In this document: piece after piece, positions 25,601 to 37,600 of the stretch
Numbering within the stretch: the stretch's first letter is position 1
Layout: every line of letters starts with the position of its first letter
Assembly: GCA_025617745.1 (NCBI GenBank)
Contig: CM046853.1
Coordinates: 33,364,625-33,428,624, forward strand
Length of the DNA: 64,000 bases
From: Heliocidaris erythrogramma
Taxonomy: Eukaryota; Echinodermata; Echinoidea; Camarodonta; Echinometridae
Reading direction: 5' to 3'
Made by a program: the position numbers and the translations under genes
Notes under the pieces: model-generated
What the model was told of the DNA's origin: nothing
The model's input: the letters and a program-made list of their open reading frames with translations, nothing else
Database searches by the model: none

Positions 25601-28600
25601 ATATCTCAAAGGAACATGATGAAAAACATCCAGAGCCCAAATTTTATGGCAAATGGCTCATTGGGACCCGAGACATGGCCGCATGAATACCTCCTTAGCC
25701 CCAATGAAGTCATTGTTAAATTGGCCTGGTTCTAAACTGTTAAGAACCAGGCCAATTTACACTGACTTCAATGGGGCTAATTAGATATTCATATAGCCAT
25801 ACCTAGGGCCACCATGAACTGATTCATGTCAAATTTGATGTGTGAACATTTTCCATCATGCTCTACCTAAAATATGGTCATAAAAATATCGAAATACAAA
25901 AATCAAAATTTGATGACGTCACACTTCGGTACTCTATCGTGACAAGTGACATGTATATATGCAGCTTATTGAATAATACTAATATCCTTTAAATAAAATT
26001 TATATCCTTCACCTCTGTCCCACAATAAATACACTCCATTTATATCTAATAAAAATAAATCCCATTCATCCTACAATCATTCCATTCGCATAACAAGATC
26101 ATTTAGATTCAGTTTATATTTGGGTGATAATTGGTGCGTGACGATTCCTGGCTGCAACTGCATGCCCCAAAGCTTGGCAATTTTGGCACTGGGCTATTAT
26201 TCCATTCATTACTTGGATTAATTAAGTCATTATTTTGCTTTAATAGCATTTAGCTTGGGCTCAGTAAAAATGATTTATTTAGATCACAAAAAGTATTTTA
26301 CAGCAAGCCACGTACTAATGGCTATTGTGATGTCACATAACCAATCCAAAATTTTACACATTAAAATGCATCGCATTATTAAACGTTGGGCATTTAATTT
26401 GCTTGTGCTCAGCTGAGAATGACCTGCAATATCATGCATGAAAACTACTGCCAGCATATCTCGGGTTTCAAATAATATGGCTTAAAGTCGGCTAGTCAGC
26501 TTTCTTACGCCAAGGGGAAGAAACTTAGCCCCCAAATTCAGATGAATACCAAGTTGGCAAAATATTTCATCCAAGACGAAAACTGAATGGAATACTAATA
26601 CTATTTCAGACATTAGTGTCTAATTGATTACTGGCCGTGGCCTCTATTGGTATTGGTTTCTAGTCCTACAAAGTGAACGTATAAAGTGAAACAAGGAAGC
26701 CAAAAGTTGTTGTTTGCTCCAACTTTGACTCACATTGCAAATAGTCTTATCAAATATCAAATAAAGCTTTATTATCCTTCTTAGAAGGAAGTAACATATA
26801 TTGACTTAATTTCATAATTACATGTATCAGGTTTTGGACAATGCTCAAGCTTGCCATGACATATCAAAGCATAGGAGTTAACTAATGCCCTTCTGGGTCC
26901 AGACGGACGATATTTAGTACTATTTCTGATGATGGAAGAAAGAAGGTGTGGATATTTATTTCTAATGAAAGAGAATGATAAATATCAAGAGAAAGAGAAA
27001 TAGAGAGAAAGAGACAGACAAAGAGACAGATAGAGACAGATAAGAGAGATAAATAGATAGAGAGAGAAAGAGAAAGAGAGAGAAAGAGAGAAAGAGAGAA
27101 AGAAACAAAGAGACAGATAGAGAGACAGATAAGAGAGATAAATAGAGAGAAATAGAGAGAAAAAGAGAAATAGAGAGAAAGAGACAAAGAGACAGAAAGA
27201 GAGAGAGAGACAGATAAGAGAGATAGATAGAAAGAGAGAGAAAGAGAAATAGAGAGAAAGAGACAAAGAGACAGATTGAGACAGATAAGAGAGATAAATA
27301 GATAGATAGAAAGAGAGAGAAAGAGATAATAGAGAGAAAGAGATAATAGAGAAAGAGAAGAAGCAAAAGCACAGGTAGATCAGTTTATGGTCATTTCAAT
27401 CGTCACCTTTTTCTAGTGCACGCGTGCGCATGCTGATCTGTACATCTCCACGAATTCTCCTTCCCCGTTCAGGCTCCGTGTCTGTACTTGCGTAATTTGT
27501 ACATAGCTAATGTGCCTATGTGAGCGGCGTCCGCATACATATGTCGCTGCATATAAGGCGAATATATTAGAGCAGTCCCGGCAGTGGTCTAAAGCACAGG
27601 TAGCAATGAAGTAACTTTTATTTACTTCCCCTCGAAATGGATATTATAAAATGCAGAAATATTTTTTTTTTCATTTTGAAGAAATCGGGTTATAAATGCC
27701 ATCACTGTCATGTCAAATCTCTTTTATGTTTTTTAAACGTTGAGTGTGAGTTTGAATGTTACTTTTTATGACTAACAATGACCATGAACTCTGTACATAC
27801 TCCGGCTCTATTTTATTCCAAGGAAACTGACATGAACTATCAGGAAAAGTGAATTTCATTATTTGACTTCAATGTTATATGGTCATGATTACATCCAGGA
27901 ATTCCTTCAAACACAGATATCCTGTTTTTGTTATTGCCCGCATCTACCGTCACATGAGATCTAATTATGATCTTTGACATTGTTTTTGAAGCAAGTTGTC
28001 TAAAAATAGAAAAAAACTTGGAGAAAACTTCCAACCATCAATTAGAAAGTGCACTGAAATCAGACTGATGGATGCCTTTCAGAGATGTTTCCTGCATTCA
28101 ATGATGAGCGGGGGAGGATAATCTCATTTATAAGAGACGTTCAAAACAGATTCGGGCAGGGGGGGGGGGGGGGGGAACAGGACATCACTATATCGGAGAA
28201 GACTTTACTACTACTCTGCCATTCACTTTTACAGAAGATGTATAAACAATCTTTATACCACAATGTCTTTCTTGGCAGAATTATCCATGTATATTTATTT
28301 ATATGTTTATTGTAAATCACTGATGCAATGTGAGATATAATCCAATTCATTAAATCATAAAAAAGCTGTTCATAAATAAAACTAAATGCATCCCATGTCT
28401 TGTAAAAGAGTAGTGATTAGAATTTTGATTGATAAAAATCGACCACAAGTCTTCCAATTAAACGAGAGTAAATATGACATATTTCTTTTAGAAGTTGCGA
28501 TTTTATACCAAACTATTTAACTCAAGCTGAGTTGCAATTGCTTTTTGTCAATGGCAAAGATCTCTTCATAAAACTACAATTGAAGAGAAAAATGTCAGCT

Positions 28601-31600
28601 ATTAATTTTCATTTTTTAGTCTTTTTCTTCTGTGTAAAACCCAACGAGTCTGAATAGAATTGCTTCTAACAACACTTTCATATTTTTCCATCCCAGGAAA
28701 GTTCAAATATGAGTCATATCATATTTTCATCACCGTTTCACAATAGGGATGATAGTAATGAAAACATACAATTCTATCTGTTTTTTTAAACTCTGCTGAT
28801 AAATATTTTGGTTTTTGAAAACCACTTCCTACATGTACAATAGTATTCCCCATCTTTAAAAAAAAAAAGTCAAATTGCCAATTGAATCATCCGAAAACGG
28901 TAACATACAGTACCACCACCGAAGAAATACCACTTTGAGTAATTCAGCACTTATACACCAGACAGGGTAGGAAACCACTCAGACAGCTAATATGAAGGGT
29001 GACCTCACAACTAATACTACAAAACCGAGCAAAACCTTGTGAAATTTCTGTTTAAAAAACATTTGAGACTGTACAGGCTTTCTCTTGTAGTGCTAGCTAG
29101 GGAAGGTAAAATTCTCCCTAATTTAAGACGTGTATTCCATCTCAAATATTCATCTGAAAATCTGAAAAAATATATTGAATTATGCCCCAAAATATAAGGG
29201 GAAATATCTACCCTAACAGAAGTGGTACAGGAACTTCATGTTGACAAAGTGTTTCATTAAAAGTAAAATATCAAATTGAGTAAAATATTGCACATTTTTG
29301 TGAGCGCTAACACTGATTTTCTTTAATGTGTAAACGAAGAGCTCATGTGTCTGTAGCCAGTGCAATAATGGAATATCCCACTAAAGAGTATCAGTATGAC
29401 AGCAGTTTACAATGACTTCACATTAAACATGAATGAGACAGAAGTCCCCCTCCCCCATCCAGTTCCCTTGCTTTTACTACAAAATTTCAAGCTCTGTGGG
29501 ACTTATTAATACACTGTAATAAAAAAAGTAGGAAATCAGATTTGAATGGGGGGAAAAAAATCTGCCAGTTTCAAAGAAGGCATCATTCAGAATTGTCAAT
29601 TATATATGCTATTTACCAATGAAAAAATACTCAAAAAATGATTACAGATTTGGATCTTGGTTAGTATAGCGCAGTGTACCTACTAGCCACTTGTCACCCT
29701 ACCCTCATAAATGGCACCCACAGAATCCTCTAAGAACAATGAAACTTACATCTCTTTGGACAAGACAAGTTGAGAGGGCGATATGAGGGGCCAGCTGAAC
29801 ATCGGAGGCACTCCACCTGCTGTTACCACGCTCACTAGCCCCACTGGGCAACTGGTTGCCCTCGCATGCAACCATCATACTGCTACCAAGAACCATTTGA
29901 AGCTGACTCTCGACACGCAACTCAAAGAGTTATAATTCTGAACGACTTGCAGACACGTTGTCCAGTTCTAAGTCAGTGTTCACAAGGTTTTATCCGGTAT
30001 TTATGCAATGCAGGAAAATCAGTTTCTTTGCTGGAGTGAATGCTCATTTGAAATTGCCATAACAATTAAATCCATTGCTGTTGTTTCCTTCTAGCTACGC
30101 TCATATAATCCTAAAGCAGAAATAGGGATTCCTTTTATACCCCATTTGCCGAGTTAAAAATAAATCAATTTAAGAACGTACAGTCCTTAAACATGCTCAG
30201 ATGAAGATGTCAGTGTCGGCTTATAAAAGAAAAGTGCAGTAATTAATATTCATATGTAAAGACTGATAAATGTCATAAGGAATTCCCAGAGAGACAATTC
30301 TGTTGACATGCAGTCAGTCCATCAGACCAGCTTGAAGTGGAGATACTGCAACACTTTCAGAAAGATCCTTGGTAGTTTGATATCCCAATCACCTTCTTTA
30401 TTTCATGACCTCGACACAGAATCTAGAATAGAAACTGTTCATGTCTGAGCACATCCGTTATTTGACGTGGTTTCTGAAACGATGACGATAGTGCTTATTT
30501 CATCAACAGACTGATGTCAATAGATAGACCTAGGAACACAATTATAGAAATGATCTTGTCCAAGATCTCTGGTGAAACAGACGATTATGTAATTCATTGT
30601 CTTCCAAATGGCATGTGTCATGTCTGAAACACTTCTTTCTCTCTTTTTGCCGAGGACAAGGCAGCAGAGTCATTCGTAACCATAATGTTTGGAAGCTTTC
30701 GAGCAGTACTGCCACCCAAAAGTGGAGTGTGAAGCGCCAGGGTTAGGCTCACACTGCAGACTTTACTCTGCAGAAACGGTTTGCCATGACCAAGAGAGAA
30801 CACAGATTTCCACCCTCCAAAAACCTTTCCAGAAGCTGCCACGACACGAAATCCTTCCAACATCAACACACCAGGAAAGGGCACAGTATTTCATTCCATA
30901 TTCTCACAAGAAGGTTTGAGATACATTCAATGATACAAACCCCAGTCTGTCAACTCAAGACTAATACAGGGAACAGGGCGGGTGAAAGTTTCCGAAGCCC
31001 TCCCTCTTGTTTGGAGGATAGAGTAAATTTCCTGTTGGGACCAATATCCCGGTTTTCATTGATTGTAAAGGAAACCAGTACCAACACCACGACTTCCTGA
31101 CCAGGCCCTAGTCTAGTCTCCAGACTTCAAAGGAGACACCACAACATACCTCCATACAAGTCATAGACCTCAGAGAAATTTTGACTTTAGGAAATGCATG
31201 TATTTCGGGTCAATTTCATGCATAGAAAGTTTTCTTGAGTACTACAGCAAGGCTCGACATTATCAGGTGCCCGAGACACAAGGGCACCCCCAATCGAAGT
31301 GTGGACCCCCAAAAATTTCAAAATTTTAAAGTGGGACTCGTGCATATGAACCCTAACATTTTCAATCTGGACCTTCTGTGAAAAATTCCTTGTGGAGCCC
31401 ATGTGTTCTGCTTTTCATATCAACTGCTTTCTTAGAAAAACAAACAATTGCGATAGAGATCCTAACTGTGTCTGGCAGAGGTGTTATATATAATCGTGAA
31501 TGGAGGTGACAAAGCCTAGCCCAGCCTCCCCCCCCCCCCTCCCCACACACACACACACCCTTGGTTCTCTGGTGGTGCCCTTGATTGGTGGGCAAATATC

Positions 31601-34600
31601 AGTGCACACACTAACGACAAAAGTCACAATAGTGAAGAAATGCAGCATTATCCTGTTCATATGTAGATACATTCTGAAAAGTCATTTCCTAAATCTGTTA
31701 TTTAGATTGACAAGAAGAATTAAAGGGTATCAATCACAACCCCCACAATAATTTGTGTATCATAAAAATACATAAAATTAACCCCACAAAAAAAAAAGGA
31801 AGGAAAAAAAACAAGTACTTATGAGTATACACAGATTTGTATACAATTGTATGATTTAGCGTTCTAGGCTTGTTCAAAGTCAGTTGGTATCACTGATGAA
31901 ATTTTCCTGTTTTATATTTTAAAAAAAAATCAGAGATTCAAATGAATGGAGATAATCTACCCACTATACCCAGACAATATAACTGGAAGAGATATGGGCA
32001 AGGAATATGAAAAATATGTAAAGAGGGCTGAAAATGTCACATAAATGGTTTAAACAAATGTTCTCAAATCCACATTTTATGTCAGCAAGCTCAAATACTA
32101 GATCACTCCCTCAAAACTAATCTAACAATACCTACAACAAACTGAAAGTAAGTCATATTCTTGCGAGACCAATAAGGGGATTTCCCTACTTTAGAAATTT
32201 ATAGACAAGCTGGTATCACTGACCAAGCAGCTTACTGAATTGATCTCCTTCCGTAAAAGCATGTATATTAAATTTGGATATGTACCCTTCAAAGCAGCTA
32301 AATTCATATGGGCTTTGGTTTCTGTTTCAACAGATTTTCACGTTTTCTTTTTCTATATTGAAAATCTCAGAATATGAAAAATCCCATATTCCTTCAAGAA
32401 ATTTTTGAGTAACACTTTGGAATGATCAAAATTATTGACTGTCTCCATTTAAGCCCGGCGCACACTGCACGATCTGACTATGATGCGATTTTGGGAAAAG
32501 TTGATATAACATTTGATATGAACCTTCAAATATGTAAAATCTTCGTGATCAAAGTTCTGAATAGTAGTATGAATACTAAAATCGAAATTCCGGGCTACTG
32601 CGAACCCCCCTGTAGGAATAAAAGCGAAGCCGATTTGGCGTTTACTCTAACCAGAAGAATTGCAGTTAACCAAAATTTTGATATTAGTATTTGTATCATT
32701 ATTCTGAACTTCAAATGAGATAATTTCACTTTTTTAAACTTTCACATTTAATGCAAACTGCAATTTTTTCGAAAATCTGGTCGCAGTCGGATCGTATAGT
32801 GTGCGCCGGGCTTTACATTTGATATGGAACTCTCAGTTTAACTCAAAATGATTCTCAATCATAAATCTAAAAGGAATATAGAAGAAACAGGACATTATAA
32901 AAAAAAAATGATCACATTTGGAGGACTCTAGTGCCTGACTAAAAAATTTCAATAGAAAATGGGCAAACTCTTGTCTGCTGATAAATATTAAAATCTTGAG
33001 AATATTGTAAATGCATATTGCTTAACCCATTGTCTATGAGAACAAGTTGGTCCCTGTATTTAACCCTATGGGAATTTAAGGATTCAGTAGCCAACGGTTA
33101 ATTGCTATTAAAGTTTTAATACCAAATATCAATCAAAACAAATATTTGACCAAGTGAAAAAAAAAAAAAATTTATACTCTCCCAGCAAGAAGACACGTTA
33201 TTTCTCACTCTGTATTTTCTATTTTGCATAATTTCATCTTGCTTGGGTTATAACCCTTTATGATACATGATTAATCATTTCTGATTGTAAATCGATAAAC
33301 ATGTAATTGCTGGCAATATATCTCTATTGATAATATCTTTATTTTTAAAATAGCAAAATCTAGACTACCTAGACTAAATATAAATAAATAATGACTGTAT
33401 ACTATGACTACTTCTCCCAATTAAGGTCAATCCTTTTCTATGACACAAAGAACCATATAACCGTCTTGTATGAAACTTATCAAACACTACAGTTCTATTA
33501 GTAATTCAAAAGCTGGTTCTAAAAATAACCCCCAAAACATCAACCCATATTTTCTTAGATGAAGTCAACAAAACAATCATGATGAAATGAGTTTGGAAAA
33601 TTTCGCAAGAACTGGAAAGTTTAAAGTTTCTAGGCCCCTTAAAAATATTGCAATCAAGAGGAAATGCTATAAAATAAAAGGGCAATGATTTAAATCTCAT
33701 AATTCAACTTGGCATTTCAAGACTATTATCACTGATCTAGTTGTTTAGTGCACTTTAGAAAGTGTATGAAAACACCTTTAATTGGTTACCAGTAATCTTA
33801 TTAATTATATACAACAACAACAACAGGAATGCAACTAGTTCAATTTCATGAAGTGTTACTTTCCATCAAATCAACTAGAGGTGGAGTTTGAAGTTTACAT
33901 TGTCTATGCAACGGCCGTGTATATTCCTGACCTGGGTCAGTGCTATTAGTACACACACAAGGGATAACGACTTCAAAATCTATGCAGTGTTACTATACGA
34001 TGTGTATCCAACTTTTTTCTATGTGAATTATATTCATTTACGTCAGTGTGGCTCTATAGAATTTGTAAACTGCATGCATGAGCAACTGAGCTCAAAAGCT
34101 TCCCTGCAGCCATCAACGTCTGCTCTGGCAAAAGTGAATACCATGTAATTTTGTAGAGGTACAATGGAATAATGAAATATTTTTAGAAGCTTCGATGGGG
34201 ACAATCAGGGATTCCAGATCAAAAGTTTGACTCCAGAAAGTCCCACGCTTACAATACCATACATGTACGTGCATATAGCCTCGGTGACAACAAGGGAGCC
34301 AATAAAATGGAAGATCACTGCTGCATATGCTTCTTTTTCTTCTTTATTACAAGTTTATATGTGTTTAAACAGCTTTCAACATTATGATCAGAATTTTCAA
34401 ATGGTTTTTCTCTGACATGGCCATCAATTCACTCTCCTCCACAGAACAGAATGAGAAAACTTTATATCATTATCATTGAAAATTTGTTCACTTTGTTATT
34501 TTATGGGGGAACCCTGGTTTAACGTGATGAGCTACAGAAATAGAGATAACTGGTATCACAAAATCAAAGAATACATACTGAACAAAGACATACTGAACCC

Positions 34601-37600
34601 CTTGTCTTGCACTCATCACAAACGGGAAAGAGAAAGGATAAATTAGGAACAACAAATTTATTATACATAGAGACAGGAAAGAATGAAAGGAAATTAAACC
34701 AACTCACCCACATGGCTAAGAATTTGCTGCTTTGCACAGCACAAATTACAAAAAGAAGGAAAAAAGTTTTACAAAACTCTTGGTAGATGAAAAGTCTAGC
34801 TTCTTAGGTGCATGACGTAAGATTTAGGAGTACTGTTTTTGGTGCCGAATGTCTACTGAGAAGTGGAATCCCCTAAAAAAAAAGGCACATCAAGTCACAG
34901 AAAATTTCTCGAGAAATCTCTCTCTGTCCGAAGTATCAATCAAAGATGAGACGCCACTTTGCAGAATCCTCCCAAGACAAAGATCACATATATCTTCCAA
35001 ATTTCTGAGATATGATATACACTTCCTCAATAGTAGACATCAAAACTTGCCCTCTTTTGGTAAATTCGGCTGGGGCAGTTAAGAGAGAGAGATGCCTCGA
35101 AAGATAACTTGCAGAGGCAATATTTGTTCAAACATCCCAAACCTGTTTGATACCAAAGTCCCTGTTTGGACAAGGTGATGTGGCGGCTAGTACAGGATCC
35201 ACAGGTATTTCTTAAAAGTTGATTCATAAAATTGTAAGGGTCCTTTCCAGCTTCCCAGTTTTGATTTAAAAAAAACTTAAACACATGCTTCAGAAGCTGT
35301 ACAAGATTACGAGAAATTAAAAATGTCATGCGCTTCACCGAAATGATTGAGCTAAACCTCCAAACGCTGTGGGTACGATTCAAGTTAGGAGAGCCCCCAA
35401 ATCTCATGCTATATACCGCTGAATATGTGGGCACGGTCCATCAAACAACCTCTTTTATTGTTGAGCACCCAAACCATCATTTCAAGTCCCAAAGTCCACA
35501 AACACAGACAACGGCACTGGACTGACGTCACGATTTGAACAAACAATTATTTTCCATCACAATGTCACCAAGGCCGTACGCAGAAATTTTTTCCTGGGGG
35601 GGGCAAGATGATCGCTTTTTATTATTGGATCATTTAAAAGTCTAAAACCCTATTAAAAAAAAGTATGATTTTGAAATTTCTGGGGGGGCAACTGCCCCCC
35701 CTGCCCCCCCGCTGCGTACGGCCTTGAATGTCACCGGTGAGAGAAACAAATACATCATCAAGATTCTGATGGAATCAGCTGGAGCTAGTGACTTATGAAC
35801 TTCTGTATTTCTAATTGCTATATCATTTCATTCTTCTACTTTTTCAATGACTCATGCTCAAATAAACAAAAGGAGAGAGGAAATCATCTAATATCTTGAT
35901 CAACACCTTCACTGATAACATATATATATATATACATTTTTTTCCTTGATTAGAATGATGCATATATGGCCCAGTTATACTTCTATTATACTCAAATATT
36001 AATTGATAATATTCTATTCTTGAACAGCCAAGTTATCTCATACCACTCACATGCAATAGTCCGAACGATTACAGTCTGTTCTACATAGCATTTTTAAAAT
36101 CAACTTTTTGATATTTAATCTTTAATGAGAAAAATTTGTTTCATTATGTGCAATATTCTATATTATATATCTTATTATGTACTGGGAGCAGCAAGCGTGG
36201 GGACGCATGCCTCTTGGCAACAGTGTTTATTTCACTTTTGTGCACCCTGACCCACTTGTTGTTCCCAATCCTTTTACATGTGCTTTTACATGATCTTCCG
36301 CATTCTTATTATATACTTGTCTCTTGCCTTGTTGTATTGTACCTGTGCTTATTTTTATGAATGGTCAAATAAATAATAATAATAATAATAATAATATGAA
36401 TTAAATCAAAAGAGTGAAAATCAAGTTTAGAACAATTGATTCTACTTGATTGCAACTTTATTCAAGATAAAAAAAAAAGAAAAAGAAAATTAGCTGGCGG
36501 CTATATACTATAATGCTTTACCAGGTGAAAGTCAGATAAGGAGGTGGGAAAGAGATTAATCTACGTCCCAATATGTGGCTTACATTTCAAATTGCTATCA
36601 AAACATGAGAGAGAGAAAGAGAGAGAGAGAGAGAAAGAGAGGGTTTGAGAGAGAACGAGATGCTTACAGAGAGTAGAGAGAGAGAGAGAGAGAGAGACAG
36701 TGAGTGAAATGCTTTATAGAGAAAATTAAATTTCATTAAATTCATATAAGAATTTCAATTGCCTTTTATAGTTTAGGAAACAAAAACAAAAAAAAACTCA
36801 ACAATTTTTTAAATTTTTTTTAAAGAGTACACTATTAAATTACTTTTCTGAAGAAATAAAGTCCCATAGAAACAGATAAAATAAAACAAAATGGAGGGTG
36901 ATCATTCATGCCATGACATATACAGGGGTTTAAAATGATGGGTTAAACTCACCAGAACTGCTGGGCAGATAGCCGTCGGAGGTAGAATGTGGTCACGGAA
37001 TTCCCCCATGTTACACTCCGGCTTGACATGGGAGGCACATTTGTTGTGGAGCTGTATTTCAGGAACAGAGAGACAGAGAGAGAAAGAGGTTGAAGAGGAA
37101 ACAATCGGTGCAAAAGTGATAAAAACCCGTCCACTGGCTTTTGGCCAGTTGTCTTTGCTATAAACAATTCATAGAGCGATTCTATCACATTACTTTTGGT
37201 GAATGCTAAATAACTCTTCAAGACAGCTGTTGATTTAAGAACAGAAACAGAAACTTGTCGCTTATGTACTCTATAGAAAGAAAAACTACATGTACTATTT
37301 AAATTTTAGCAAAATATAATAACCAGTTCACAAATGAGCATTAAATTTTCCCAACAATTTTGAACATTGTTTTTTGTAGTCCTGGGGAGCATTTCATCCA
37401 GTGTTTTGTCAGTGATTTTTACTTACAAATTTGCTCTCAGCCAATAAGATGCAAGAATTTCAGTAGCTTATAACAGTTGTCGGTAAATATCACTGACAAA
37501 ACGATTGATGAAACGCTCCCCTGATTGGCTGTGAGCAAATTTGTCAGTAAAAATCATGAAATGCTCCCGGAAGCGTAGGCCAATTGGTTCTCTCCAAACT

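Larger units (their letters stand above)
20097..36952 (-). other. Intron 9, 16.9 kb
   Basis: Largest intron. Contains MITEs or foldbacks (20653, 23988, 25539, 32451, 33022, 35569), the G-rich minisatellite (22061), the GA satellite (26990), the candidate alternative first exon with TATA box (29750-30140) and simple repeats near 36371 and 36606. The stretches 22340-23970, 28200-29700 and 33110-35560 show nothing definite. Confidence 0.85.

Noticed and set aside
26882-27372. Ser/Leu-rich frames resembling membrane proteins
   Set aside because: Translations of the GA satellite in three frames; no start context or splice signals.
30618-30884. 88-codon minus-strand frame upstream of the candidate alternative exon
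   Set aside because: No recognised domain, upstream of the TATA box and without a clear donor in a useful phase.
31255-31340. Possible MITE end (GGCTCGACATTATCAGGTGCCC) and similar sequence near 53700
   Set aside because: Only one end could be recognised at each place; boundaries unsupported.
32422-32718. 98-codon plus-strand frame
   Set aside because: Lies within the inverted-repeat MITE at 32451-32813; no protein family recognised.
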